NCBI RefSeq assembly: GCF_020524545.1
Contig: NZ_JAIVLG010000004.1
Span: 434,001 to 498,000 of the forward strand
Length of the DNA stretch: 64,000 bases
Reading direction: 5' to 3'
From: Microbacterium paraoxydans
Lineage (GTDB): Bacteria; Actinomycetota; Actinomycetes; Actinomycetales; Microbacteriaceae
This document shows, one piece after another, positions 31,554 to 39,642 of the stretch. The notes below the pieces were generated by a model. That model did not search any database. It was not told where the DNA came from and worked only from the letters and a program-made list of their open reading frames with translations. Both the position numbers and the translations under genes were made by a program. Numbering within the stretch: position 1 is the first letter of the stretch; every line of letters begins with the position of its first letter.

Positions 31554-32879
31554 TCAGCGCCGGCGATCCGGGTCGAGGCCCATGCGGATCCGAGTGCGTT
31601 TGCGTTCGATCACGATGAAGGTCGTCCCGATGATCCACAGCGGGATCGGCATCAGGAAGGCGATCCGGAAGGCCTCGAGCGTGTAGGTTTCGGGAGTACC
31701 GGCGCCCTGCACGTCGAGCGCAAGACCGATGAGGAAGATCGCGATCAATGCCGCGATGAAGCCTCCGGCGTTCGTGACTCCTGTCGCGGTGCTCAGACGA
31801 TGACTCGGATTGTGCGTCCGCGCGTGATCAAAGGCGATCATCGAAGCGGGGCCGCCGGTGGCGAGAGCGACTGCCAGTGCGTAGAGGAGCCAGAAAGGCG
31901 CCGACCCGGGGAGGGTGATGACTACGATCCACGCAGCCATCTGCACTCCGACGGCGGGAAGTACGAGCGCGAGGGAGCGGTGGTTCGGATGCCGGCGTGA
32001 CAGGTCGCCGATGATCGGCCCGAGAAACATTCCCGCAACGACATATACAGAGATTATTCCGGCCGCATGCGCCGTATCGAGGCCTTCGCCCGCGGTGAGG
32101 AAGGGCATGCCCCACAGCAAGACGAAGGCTGTACCCGCGAATGGCGTGGTGAAATGCGACCAGAAGGCGAGTCTGGTGCCGGGGTGCGCCCATGCCGCGC
32201 GTATGCCGACACCGGTATCTATCGCGGACGTGACGACCCGGACCACGCCCGTATCCGTGTTGACCGTGACGTCCGCACCCCGCTCAGGGGGGTGGTTGCG
32301 GATGACCAACGCCACGAGGATCGCGAAAAGGAGCCCGAGTCCCGCGATGCTTCCGAATGTGATGCTCCAGGTCGTCGCATGGAGCAGAGCCGCGAGCGGG
32401 ACCAACGCGACCAACTGGCCTGCTTGTCCGATGATCCCGGTGAACTGCACCATGAGCGGTCCGCGCTGCGCGGGAAACCAGGTCGCGACGAGCCGCAGCA
32501 CGGCCGGGAAGATCGCGGCATCGCCGGCGCCGAGCAGAACACGAGCGAAGATCGCGATCCCGATGTTCGGGGACAGCGCCATCGTCAATTGACCAGCCGC
32601 CATCAACAGCATTCCGACCGTCATGATCGGGCGTGATCCGAAGCGATCGAGGAGCACCCCGACAGGAATCTGCATTCCGCCGTAGACGGCGAGCTGCACC
32701 ACGGCGAACAGGGCGAGCGTTGACGCGTCGGCGTGGAAGCGGTCCGCTGCTTCGACGCCGACGGCGCCGAGGGATGTGCGATTCGTGATGGCGAGCACAT
32801 AGGCCGCGACACCGACGGACCAGATGATCCATGCGCGGAACCCCGGCGTCGATACGGGGGAGGGGGAGAGCGGCGGCAC
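31554..32879 (-). CDS. MFS transporter 2
   Basis: 441-aa major facilitator with about 12 membrane helices. The loop 2-3 motif GVLLDRFGSRPIMTVG and the helix 4 segment GAGDAAIFPAVLRLVATWFPAQRGP are typical of NarK/ACS-like porters. Substrate unknown. GTG 32879 is preceded by TAGCGT-N6 on the minus strand. It is divergent from the VOC gene, with both -10 boxes inside a 76-bp gap. Confidence 0.85.
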   Translation of the reverse strand: MPPLSPSPVSTPGFRAWIIWSVGVAAYVLAITNRTSLGAVGVEAADRFHADASTLALFAVVQLAVYGGMQIPVGVLLDRFGSRPIMTVGMLLMAAGQLTMALSPNIGIAIFARVLLGAGDAAIFPAVLRLVATWFPAQRGPLMVQFTGIIGQAGQLVALVPLAALLHATTWSITFGSIAGLGLLFAILVALVIRNHPPERGADVTVNTDTGVVRVVTSAIDTGVGIRAAWAHPGTRLAFWSHFTTPFAGTAFVLLWGMPFLTAGEGLDTAHAAGIISVYVVAGMFLGPIIGDLSRRHPNHRSLALVLPAVGVQMAAWIVVITLPGSAPFWLLYALAVALATGGPASMIAFDHARTHNPSHRLSTATGVTNAGGFIAALIAIFLIGLALDVQGAGTPETYTLEAFRIAFLMPIPLWIIGTTFIVIERKRTRIRMGLDPDRRR

Positions 32880-32891
32880 GCCTCCACGCTA
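32877..32891 (-). promoter_or_regulatory. Candidate leaderless promoter for MFS transporter 2
   Basis: Minus strand TAGCGT (32891-32886), GGAGGC, GTG 32879. The GGAGG could also serve as a close ribosome-binding site. Confidence 0.45.
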
Positions 32892-32943
32892 CTCTTCTGT
32901 CGTCGCGCTTCAGCGCCGTCGGAGCGCTGTCGGTGATGGTGGC

Positions 32944-32958
32944 TACGGTGGCGTCATG
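32944..32958 (+). promoter_or_regulatory. Candidate leaderless promoter for the VOC gene
   Basis: TACGGT (32944-32949), GGCGTC, ATG 32956. Confidence 0.42.
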
Positions 32959-33324
32959 ACAGGATCACCTCTGCACCATTCACTCGACTACATCGAGCTC
33001 GTCGTCACCGATCTGGAGAAGTCGAAGGACTTCTTCCGTGAGGCCTTCGGATGGGGCTTCCACGACTACGGCCCCGGATACGCAGGGATCGTTTCGCCGC
33101 GCGACGACGGCAATGAAGCCGGTGGACTGATGCTCGCGGATGAACCGCGGCCGGTCGGTGGTCCTCTGGTGCTCCTCTACTCCGAAGACCTCGACGCCAC
33201 GCAGGCTGCAATCGAGAGAGCCGGCGGCACGATCCTCCAGGCGCCGTACGCGTTCCCCGGTGGACGACGTCTCCACTTCGCGGACCCGACGGGCAACGAG
33301 CTCGGCGTCTGGTCCACACAGTAG
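32956..33324 (+). CDS. VOC-fold (glyoxalase/dioxygenase superfamily) protein
   Basis: 122-aa single VOC module pair: DYIELVVTDLEKSKDFFREAFGW in the first beta-alpha unit and GGRRLHFADPTGNELGVWS in the second, where His and Glu are the usual metal ligands. Small lyases and antibiotic-binding proteins share this form; the substrate is not known. ATG 32956 is the first start giving the domain boundary and has a TACGGT box six bases upstream. Confidence 0.82.
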   Translation: MTGSPLHHSLDYIELVVTDLEKSKDFFREAFGWGFHDYGPGYAGIVSPRDDGNEAGGLMLADEPRPVGGPLVLLYSEDLDATQAAIERAGGTILQAPYAFPGGRRLHFADPTGNELGVWSTQ

Positions 33325-33325
33325 G

Positions 33326-33376
33326 CGCTCCGCGGAGGCGCACAGGGCACTGCGCCCCAGACGCTACGGGGCGTCT
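33326..33376. terminator. Dyads between convergent VOC and DUF1801-like genes
   Basis: CTCCGCGGAG (33328-33337, a perfect palindrome) and AGACGC/GCGTCT (33359-33376, six-base loop) lie in the gap between two converging genes. They are terminator-like by position, but neither has a T-run. Confidence 0.35.
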
Positions 33377-33797
33377 AACGGGGGAGTTCGAGCTCCCGCG
33401 CCCGTTGGAGCAACGAGCGGAACCTCGCGAGGTCAAGGTCGTCGATGGATCGGAAGGTGATCGCCGCGGCGCCGACCTTTACCCTCCCGAGCTGATGCGC
33501 GTGCGCACGCACGAGGTACTCGTCGTTCTCGGCCGCGTTCACGTAGACCGACAAGTGGTTCTTCTGCTCCGCGAGCCCTACAAGGAACCAGTCGACGTCT
33601 CCACCCCGAGGGCGGGGCTGAGCAATCATGCCGTAGCCAACGATCGCCTGCTCCGTACCGCCCCACATCTTTCCTCGCCACAGCACACGTTCTAAACCGG
33701 ACAGCGCTTCACGGATGATCTCATCCAAGCGAACGAGTTCTTCGGCGCGTGACGCCGCCATGAGGAACGCATCCACGTCATCTGTCACTCTGTCCAC
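33375..33797 (-). CDS. DUF1801-like (YdhG/iron-chaperone fold) protein
   Basis: 140-aa protein that looks like the DUF1801 family: a helical start (DVDAFLMAASRAEELVRLDEIIREA), a WRGKMWGG turn, then the segment VGLAEQKNHLSVYV and a C-terminal helix SIDDLDLARFRSLLQRA. Such proteins have no firm role. GTG 33797 is preceded by TAGGCT and six bases on the minus strand. Family call is by general resemblance. Confidence 0.65.
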   Translation of the reverse strand: MDRVTDDVDAFLMAASRAEELVRLDEIIREALSGLERVLWRGKMWGGTEQAIVGYGMIAQPRPRGGDVDWFLVGLAEQKNHLSVYVNAAENDEYLVRAHAHQLGRVKVGAAAITFRSIDDLDLARFRSLLQRARELELPR

Positions 33798-33809
33798 GAT
33801 CGGAGCCTA
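33795..33809 (-). promoter_or_regulatory. Candidate leaderless promoter for the DUF1801-like gene
   Basis: Minus strand TAGGCT (33809-33804), CCGATC, GTG 33797. Confidence 0.5.
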
Positions 33810-33899
33810 TCGGGCGCGAGATCACGAGACACGTGGAGTCACCGCCGGGGGGAGTCATCCGCCGCAGCGGGAGAAGGGGCCGGACTGACTCGACCTGAC

Positions 33900-33913
33900 A
33901 TAATGTGCATTAT
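33900..33913. repeat. AT-rich dyad, operator-like
   Basis: ATAATG-TG-CATTAT: perfect 6-bp arms around a 2-bp centre in 70 % GC sequence. The size and AT content suit a dimeric repressor site, but no regulator gene adjoins it. Confidence 0.4.
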
Positions 33914-34034
33914 CGGATACTTCTTCCAACGTGATGACGGTCCATGGGAGCTCGCCCCCGAACAGATACACGGTGAAGAAGGCAGCGCGACGCATGAAAC
34001 GCGAGGTTTGGCAGATTGCGCGCCTGCGCACGAA

Positions 34035-34071
34035 GGTCCGGGTGGTCACGACGTACTCGGCCACCCGGACC
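34035..34071. repeat. Perfect 11-bp inverted repeat, 15-nt loop
   Basis: GGTCCGGGTGG (34035-34045) and CCACCCGGACC (34061-34071) pair exactly. A T-run is lacking, so it is not a standard terminator. It could fold as an RNA stem or be a mobile-element end. Confidence 0.55.
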
Positions 34072-34226
34072 AGGTCAACGACGTCGTGCCCGCCGCCACA
34101 TGGCGATGAACCCTTTTCCGGATGGCTGGCTCACCACGAGTGTCCTGTGGCAGCTATAGCGCCATGTCGGCACCGACACCGATTCACAGGCGGCACAGCC
34201 TCGGGCGGACCGAGTTCGCGTCTTGC

Positions 34227-36581
34227 TCAGACTCCGACGTACTCCGCGAGGTGCTCCCCCGTGAGCGTCGACTTTTGGGATACCAAATCACCCGGGGCTC
34301 CTTCGAAGACGATCTTCCCGCCGTCATGGCCTGCACCCGGGCCGATGTCGATGATCCAGTCCGCGTGTGCCATGACCGCCTGATGGTGTTCGATCACGAT
34401 CACTGTCTTCCCCGCGTCGACGAGTCGATCGAGCAGGCCCAGGATCTTGTCCACGTCGGCGAGGTGCAGACCCGTCGTGGGTTCGTCGAGCACGTAGACA
34501 TCGCCCTTCTCCCCCATCTGGATCGCGAGCTTGAGACGCTGGCGCTCGCCACCCGAGAGCGTCGAGAGCGGTTGACCGAGTGACAGATAGCCAAGACCCA
34601 CGTCTTCCATGCGCGCGAGGATGGCTGCTGCGGCGGGCAGCTTCGCCTCGCCGTCGCCGAAGAAGAGGCGCGCTTCGGCGACCGGCAGATCGAGCACTTC
34701 GGTGATGTCCTTGCCCGCGAGCTTGTACTCCAGCACTCCTGCCTGGAAGCGCTTGCCGCCGCAGTCCTCGCACGGCGTCTCGATCGTGTCCATGAAGCCG
34801 AGCTCGGTGATGATGACCCCCGCACCCTTGCACGACGGACAGGCGCCTTCGGAGTTCGCGCTGAACAGAGCCGGCTTCACACCGTTCGCTTTCGCGAACG
34901 CCTTTCGGATCGGCTCGAGGAGGCCTGTATAGGTGGCGGGGTTGCTTCGGCGGGAGCCCTTGATGGCGGCCTGGTCGATCGCGACGACACCTTCTCGATT
35001 GGACACGGAACCATGGATGAGCGAGCTCTTTCCCGAACCGGCCACGCCGGTCACGACCGTGAGGACTCCGGTCGGGATATCGACATCGACATCCTGCAGG
35101 TTGTTCGCCGAGGCGCCGCGCACCTCGATCATTCCCGTCGCGGTACGCACCTCGTCCTTCAGCTTCGCGCGATCCTCGAGATGGTCTCCGGTCTTCGTCC
35201 CGCTCGCTTTCAACCCCTCGACCGAACCCTCATAGCAGATCTCCCCACCCGCGCTTCCGGCTCCCGGCCCCAGATCCACGACGTGATCGCCGATCGCGAT
35301 GGTCTCGGGCTTGTGCTCGACGACGAGTACGGTGTTGCCTTTGTCGCGCAGTTGACGCAGGAGGCCGTTCATCCGCTGGATGTCATGCGGGTGCAGGCCG
35401 ATCGTCGGCTCATCGAACACGTAGGTGATATCCGTGAGCGAGGAACCGAGATGCCGCAGCATCTTGATTCGCTGCGCCTCTCCCCCGGACAGCGTGCCGG
35501 ACGGACGTTCGAGACTGAGATACCCCAGTCCCAGCGTCACGAAAGCGTCGAGGTTGGCGCTGAGCGCCTGCAACAGCGGTCCCGCACCGGGGAGGTCACG
35601 GCCTCGCACCCACTCGGCGAGGTCCGTCACCTGCATACGACACGCGTCGGCGATGCTGACACCATCGATCTTCGAGGAGCGCGCGCCCTCCGTGAGTCGC
35701 GTGCCGTCGCACTCCGGACAGACCGCAAAGGTGGCGACGCGTTCGACGAACGCCCGGATATGCGGCTGGAGAGCCTCGAGATCCTTCGAGAGCATCGACT
35801 TGGTGATCTTCGGGATCAGACCTTCGTAGGTCATGTTGATCCCAGAGATCTTCACCTTCGTCACCTCGCCGTAGAGGAAGAGATGCCTTTGCTTCTCCGT
35901 GAACTCGGCGATCGGCTTGTCGGACGGGTAGAACCCGGACTGAGAGAAGCCCTTGACCATCCATCCGTCGGCGGTGTAGCCGGGCACCATGATGGCGCCT
36001 TCGTCCAGCGACTTCGATTCGTCGACGATCTGGGCGAGATCGAGATCGGAGACCGCTCCCCTCCCCTCGCAACGCGGACACATGCCGCCCAGATAGATCG
36101 CGTCCTTCACGATCTTCTTCTCGCCGCCGGGTCCCGTCATCACGCCGCTGGCCTTCTGCGTCGGAATGTTGAACGAGAATGCCGTCGGTCCCCCGATGTA
36201 GGGCTGTCCGAGCTTGCTGAACAGGATGCGCAGCATCGCGTTCGCGTCGGTGACCGTGCCGACCGTCGAGCGCGGATTCGCCCCGAGTCGTTCCTGATCG
36301 ACGATGATCGCCGTGGTCAGACCTTCCAGGACGTCGACATCGGGGCGTGGCACGGACGGCATGAACCCCTGCACGAACGCGCTGTACGTCTCATCGATCA
36401 TCCGACGAGACTCCGCCGCGATCGTGTCGAAGACGAGGGAGCTCTTCCCGGACCCCGACACACCCGTGAACACCGTGAGGCGTCGCTTGGGAATATCGAC
36501 GCTGACATCCTTCAGGTTGTTCTCGCGCGCTCCCTGAACGCGGATCAGGTCGTGCGTATCGGCGGGGTGCTCGGCGGTCAT
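34227..36581 (-). CDS. UvrA-like tandem ABC ATPase (UvrA2/DrrC type)
   Basis: 784-aa cytoplasmic protein with two ABC-ATPase halves. Half 1: Walker A GVSGSGKS (40-47), signature LSGGEAQR, Walker B VFDEPTIGLH. Half 2: GVAGSGKSSL, LSGGERQR, VLDEPTTGLH. CxxC zinc pairs are in MCPRCEGRG, VCPECDGTR, ACPSCKGAG and PCEDCGGKR. It is about 150 residues shorter than canonical UvrA; the missing part corresponds to the UvrB-interacting insertion. This form is typical of UvrA paralogues linked to resistance to DNA-binding drugs. AAGGAC precedes ATG 36581; the VOC gene lies upstream. Confidence 0.9.
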   Translation of the reverse strand: MTAEHPADTHDLIRVQGARENNLKDVSVDIPKRRLTVFTGVSGSGKSSLVFDTIAAESRRMIDETYSAFVQGFMPSVPRPDVDVLEGLTTAIIVDQERLGANPRSTVGTVTDANAMLRILFSKLGQPYIGGPTAFSFNIPTQKASGVMTGPGGEKKIVKDAIYLGGMCPRCEGRGAVSDLDLAQIVDESKSLDEGAIMVPGYTADGWMVKGFSQSGFYPSDKPIAEFTEKQRHLFLYGEVTKVKISGINMTYEGLIPKITKSMLSKDLEALQPHIRAFVERVATFAVCPECDGTRLTEGARSSKIDGVSIADACRMQVTDLAEWVRGRDLPGAGPLLQALSANLDAFVTLGLGYLSLERPSGTLSGGEAQRIKMLRHLGSSLTDITYVFDEPTIGLHPHDIQRMNGLLRQLRDKGNTVLVVEHKPETIAIGDHVVDLGPGAGSAGGEICYEGSVEGLKASGTKTGDHLEDRAKLKDEVRTATGMIEVRGASANNLQDVDVDIPTGVLTVVTGVAGSGKSSLIHGSVSNREGVVAIDQAAIKGSRRSNPATYTGLLEPIRKAFAKANGVKPALFSANSEGACPSCKGAGVIITELGFMDTIETPCEDCGGKRFQAGVLEYKLAGKDITEVLDLPVAEARLFFGDGEAKLPAAAAILARMEDVGLGYLSLGQPLSTLSGGERQRLKLAIQMGEKGDVYVLDEPTTGLHLADVDKILGLLDRLVDAGKTVIVIEHHQAVMAHADWIIDIGPGAGHDGGKIVFEGAPGDLVSQKSTLTGEHLAEYVGV

Positions 36582-36610
36582 CGGCGTCCTTCGTCGGTTC
36601 GGTGGAGTGT

Positions 36611-37030
36611 TCAGACGGACTGGTTGATACGGAGCAGGTTGCCCGCCGGATCACGGAAAGCGCAGTCGCGGACGCCGTACGGCTGGTCCATGGGCTCCTG
36701 CACGACGTCCGCCCCGCTTTCGACGAGACGTTCGAAGAGCGCGTCGAGATCATCGCTCGCGAGGGTGAGAGCGGCAAAGCTGCCCTTGGCGATCAACTCG
36801 AGGATCGTCTGGCGCTCGGCGTCGGTGATCCCGGGATCCGTTGCCGGCGGATGGAGCACGATCGAGGTCTCGGGCTGCCCTTTCGGGCCGACCGTGAGCC
36901 AGCGGAGACCGTCGTAGCCGACATCGTTTCGCACCTCGAACCCGAGTGCGTCCCGGTAGAAGTCGAGCGCAGCATCGGCATCGGTGTGCGGGAGGAAGGC
37001 ATAGTGAATGCTGATGTTCATGGTCTTCAC
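36611..37030 (-). CDS. VOC-fold protein (PhnB/bleomycin-resistance type)
   Basis: 139-aa VOC protein: HYAFLPHTDADAALDFYRDALGFEV, then GADVVQEPMDQPYGVRDCAF and DPAGNLLRI. Such proteins bind or modify small molecules. The GTG 37030 start overlaps the AraC-type regulator stop by GTGA, so the two form an operon; ATG 37021 is an internal alternative. With the UvrA-like ATPase just downstream, the three genes look like a small drug-response unit, which is inference. Confidence 0.82.
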   Translation of the reverse strand: MKTMNISIHYAFLPHTDADAALDFYRDALGFEVRNDVGYDGLRWLTVGPKGQPETSIVLHPPATDPGITDAERQTILELIAKGSFAALTLASDDLDALFERLVESGADVVQEPMDQPYGVRDCAFRDPAGNLLRINQSV

Positions 37031-37467
37031 GTTAGATGGGCATCGATGCGTGGCGCTTCTTGATTCCTGATCGGTCGCGTGACGTGCTTGGCCTGGAACG
37101 AGGGAATCCCTTCGACAGTGGCTGCCCGTTCACGGTACACGCGGGGTGAGACACCGACGAGCTCGGAGAACCTGGTGCTGAACGTGCCGAGCGACGAGCA
37201 TCCGACTTCGAAGCACACCTCGGTCACCGTCAGATCCCCGCGACGCAGAAGCGCCATCGCCCGCTCGATCCGTCTCGTCATCAGGTACGAGTAAGGGGAC
37301 TCGCCGTACGCATCCCGGAAACACCGGCTCAAGTGGCCGGCCGACATGTGGACGCCTCTGGCCAGTGCCTCCACATCGAGGGGCTTGGCATACTCCCGGT
37401 CGATGCGATCCCGCACCCTTCGCATCACCGTGAGCTCACGCACGCGCGCGTCATCCAGGCCCGTCAC
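37027..37467 (-). CDS. AraC-family regulator, DNA-binding domain only
   Basis: 146-aa protein consisting mainly of the two helix-turn-helix units of AraC/XylS (about 15-115): ALARGVHMSAGHLSRCFRDA and VTEVCFEVGCSSLGTFSTRF, with SPYSYL between. There is no N-terminal ligand-binding domain, so any signal sensing must be elsewhere. GTG 37467 is chosen because it begins at the domain edge; the frame stays open to 37578. Overlaps the VOC gene, which it probably controls. Confidence 0.85.
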   Translation of the reverse strand: MTGLDDARVRELTVMRRVRDRIDREYAKPLDVEALARGVHMSAGHLSRCFRDAYGESPYSYLMTRRIERAMALLRRGDLTVTEVCFEVGCSSLGTFSTRFSELVGVSPRVYRERAATVEGIPSFQAKHVTRPIRNQEAPRIDAHLT

Positions 37468-37607
37468 GAGTCGATCTTGCCACGACCCCGCGTGTCGTGG
37501 TGTGACAGAAAGAAACGCGGAACGCGACTCCTCCCCCTCTGGGGCGGTGAGAGCGCTAACCTGAGGAGGCATCCTCACAGGATCTTCTCAGAAAGGGGTC
37601 CCCCACC

Positions 37608-38204
37608 ATGTCTGAACCACTCACCGAGGCGAAGTCGCTGTTCAAGTCGATTCGCATCTCTCTCGCAGTCGCAGGTGTTCTCGCGCTCATCGCCGGAATC
37701 GTCCTCCTCGTCTGGCCGGTGAAGTCCGCGGTCATCGTGACGGCGATCTTCGCCTCCTACCTCGTCATCGCCGGGCTGGTCTATATCGGTCTCGGGATCT
37801 TCTCCAGCGCCAAGGGCGGGTGGGCGCGCGTAGGGCACATCGTCCTCGGACTGCTCTACGTCGCGGCCGGCATCATCGCGTTCTTCAACTTGAACGCGGC
37901 CGCCGCCACGCTCGCGTTCGTGGTCGTGATCTTCATCGGCATCAGCTGGATCGTCGACGGAGTCGTAGCCTTGACGCTCCTGGGCAGCGATGGATCGCGT
38001 GTCTGGACCGTTCTCTACGCGCTCTTGAGCATCGTCGCCGGAATCATCGTTCTGTTCTCGCCCCTGATCGCAGGTTTCGCCTTCTGGCTGCTGCTCGGCA
38101 TTTCGCTGATCGTTCTCGGCATCATCCAGATCGTGCGTGCGTTCACGCTCGGCAAGGACGAGAAGGAGTATGTGGCCGCTGTCCAAGGCGACACCGCCAG
38201 CTGA
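37608..38204 (+). CDS. HdeD-family membrane protein (DUF308)
   Basis: 198-aa protein with six predicted membrane helices in three hairpins, of the HdeD type associated with acid resistance in enterobacteria. Pattern blocks are GIVLLVWPVKSAVIV, GISWIVDGVVAL and GIIVLFSPLIAGFAFWLLL. AAAGGGG lies nine bases before ATG 37608, and TAACCT about 50 nt upstream could be the -10. Followed by a strong hairpin. Role in this host is not known. Confidence 0.85.
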   Translation: MSEPLTEAKSLFKSIRISLAVAGVLALIAGIVLLVWPVKSAVIVTAIFASYLVIAGLVYIGLGIFSSAKGGWARVGHIVLGLLYVAAGIIAFFNLNAAAATLAFVVVIFIGISWIVDGVVALTLLGSDGSRVWTVLYALLSIVAGIIVLFSPLIAGFAFWLLLGISLIVLGIIQIVRAFTLGKDEKEYVAAVQGDTAS

Positions 38205-38224
38205 CCTCTTCGTCACGAACAGAG

Positions 38225-38257
38225 CGGCCCCGTCCTGCGTCCAGCAGGGCGGGGCCG
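38225..38257. terminator. Bidirectional terminator between HdeD and SDR genes
   Basis: Stem of CGGCCCCG + T + CCTGC against GCAGG + G + CGGGGCCG, with a 5-nt loop. It lies between two converging genes (stops at 38204 and 38274). Confidence 0.8.
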
Positions 38258-38273
38258 TTGGCGTGATCTGAAG

Positions 38274-39038
38274 TCACTCGGCTGCGAACGCGCTCACATC
38301 GCCGACCAGACGTGTGTTGTCGGCCGGAACGGGGTCGACCGTAGCCTTGGCCACTTCGGCGGCGAACTCGGAGACGTTGTAGAGCTTGCCCGCCGACTCC
38401 CGCCGCTCGGCGATCGCGCCGGGGTTCGCCCGCTCCAACAGGGTGGCGGTGATCGTCCCCTCGATCATGTCCCCGGAGACGACGGTGAACCCGATTCCCT
38501 TCTCCGCGAGGCCAGGGATGAGCTCACGAAGCGCATCCTCCCCGGCGCGCTTCGACAGTGCGACCGGCTCGTACTCGGGCATCGTGGGGGTGGTGCGGAT
38601 GAAATGCGCCTGGTGACTGGTGACGAAGACCACTCGCGCGCCGTCGCCGAGCAACGGCGTCGCGGCCTCGAGCACGTTCAGCTGTGCATCACGGTTCAGC
38701 GTGAGTGCGTAGTCCTCCGCCATCCCCGATTCCATGCCCCCGGACGCGTTCAGCACCAGAACGTCGAGGCGACCGTACTCGGCGCGGACCGCCTCGAACA
38801 TCTCCGCGATCGAGGCGGGATCGGTGAGGTCCGCACCGACGACGAGCGCGCGGCGCCCGAGCTCGCGCAACTGCGCCGCGAGCTTCTCCGCCCGCGGCGC
38901 CTTGTTGCGGAAGTTGATGACCACATCCGCACCGGCCTCGGCGAGGTAGCGCACGGTGTCGGCGCCGATTCCGCGTGATGAGCCGGTGACAAGCGCGACC
39001 TTGCCTTCGAGGGATCCTGCGGGAAGAACGTCGGTCAC
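38274..39038 (-). CDS. SDR-fold oxidoreductase lacking the catalytic Tyr
   Basis: 254-aa Rossmann protein. The cofactor loop TGSSRGIG (18-25), Asp70 (GADLTD), LNASGG (97-101) and Ser141 (VTSHQ) are normal. In the YxxxK position the sequence is VALSK: Lys163 is present but the Tyr is Val159, with the nearest Tyr at 156. The enzyme may use another residue or not be an oxidoreductase. GTG start after GAGGAG. Convergent with HdeD; divergent from nfeD. Confidence 0.8.
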   Translation of the reverse strand: MTDVLPAGSLEGKVALVTGSSRGIGADTVRYLAEAGADVVINFRNKAPRAEKLAAQLRELGRRALVVGADLTDPASIAEMFEAVRAEYGRLDVLVLNASGGMESGMAEDYALTLNRDAQLNVLEAATPLLGDGARVVFVTSHQAHFIRTTPTMPEYEPVALSKRAGEDALRELIPGLAEKGIGFTVVSGDMIEGTITATLLERANPGAIAERRESAGKLYNVSEFAAEVAKATVDPVPADNTRLVGDVSAFAAE

Positions 39039-39160
39039 GGTGACTCCTCATGATGCGTGAAAAAGCCGTGATCGCACGGCCCTCTCACACTATCAAGCGC
39101 GCGCCGAGGCACCCTGATCGACGGGCCTCCGCGTGATACGTTGACCACAAAGGAGGCCGC

Positions 39161-39634
39161 ATGGACAACTTCACGACTTTCGTCTCGTTCATCGACCAAT
39201 GGGCGTGGATCGGCTGGCTGGTCTTGATCGCCGTCTTCCTCGTCATCGAGATGCTCTCGCTGGACTTCACGTTCCTCATGCTCGCCTTCGGCAGCGTCGT
39301 CGGTCTCGTCACCGATCTGCTTGGCGTGCCGGTATGGGTTCAGGTGATCATCGCAGCGGCCGCCGCGGCGATCTTCATTCTGTTCCTCCGACCCCCGTTG
39401 CTCAAGCGGCTGCACCGGGGCGAAGACCCGACCAAGTCGAACGTCGACGCACTCGTCGACCTGCGTGGAGTCGCCCTCAACGAGATCACGCAGATCTCCG
39501 GGCAAGTCAAGCTCGCCAACGGCGACACGTGGACCGCGCGGACTTCGACCCCGGTACCGATTCCCCCCGGGGCGCCGATCGCCGTGAGTGCGATCAACGG
39601 CGCCACCGCCATCGTCCGACCCGTCAACGACTAG
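39161..39634 (+). CDS. NfeD-family membrane protein
   Basis: 157-aa protein with membrane helices (about 15-75) and a C-terminal OB-like soluble domain (about 95-157: GVALNEITQISGQVKLANGDTWTARTS). This short NfeD form normally pairs with an SPFH partner, here the next gene 8 nt away. Probably helps organise membrane microdomains with that partner. AAGGAGG precedes the ATG. Confidence 0.88.
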   Translation: MDNFTTFVSFIDQWAWIGWLVLIAVFLVIEMLSLDFTFLMLAFGSVVGLVTDLLGVPVWVQVIIAAAAAAIFILFLRPPLLKRLHRGEDPTKSNVDALVDLRGVALNEITQISGQVKLANGDTWTARTSTPVPIPPGAPIAVSAINGATAIVRPVND

Positions 39635-39642
39635 GAGCTCCC

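Larger units (their letters stand above)
33810..34226. other. Gene-poor stretch with two dyads
   Basis: About 417 bp without a recognisable gene, the longest such stretch in the window. Short open frames on both strands (33903-34109 plus; 33855-34064 minus) have no recognisable domain and no ribosome-binding site. It holds an AT-rich dyad (33900-33913) and a perfect 11-bp inverted repeat (34035-34071). It could be a remnant of a lost gene, a regulatory region or an RNA gene; the sequence does not decide. Confidence 0.5.

Noticed and set aside
33903..34109. 68-codon plus-strand frame, and 33855-34064 minus, in the gene-poor stretch
   Set aside because: No domain, no ribosome-binding site, no promoter at the right distance; kept only as part of the gene-poor region.
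35013..36917. 634-codon plus-strand frame opposite the UvrA-like gene
   Set aside because: Antisense shadow of clear ABC-ATPase coding sequence.
37105..38260. Genomic island signs around 33-38 kb
   Set aside because: The accessory-like genes have no integrase, transposase, direct repeats or tRNA boundary.
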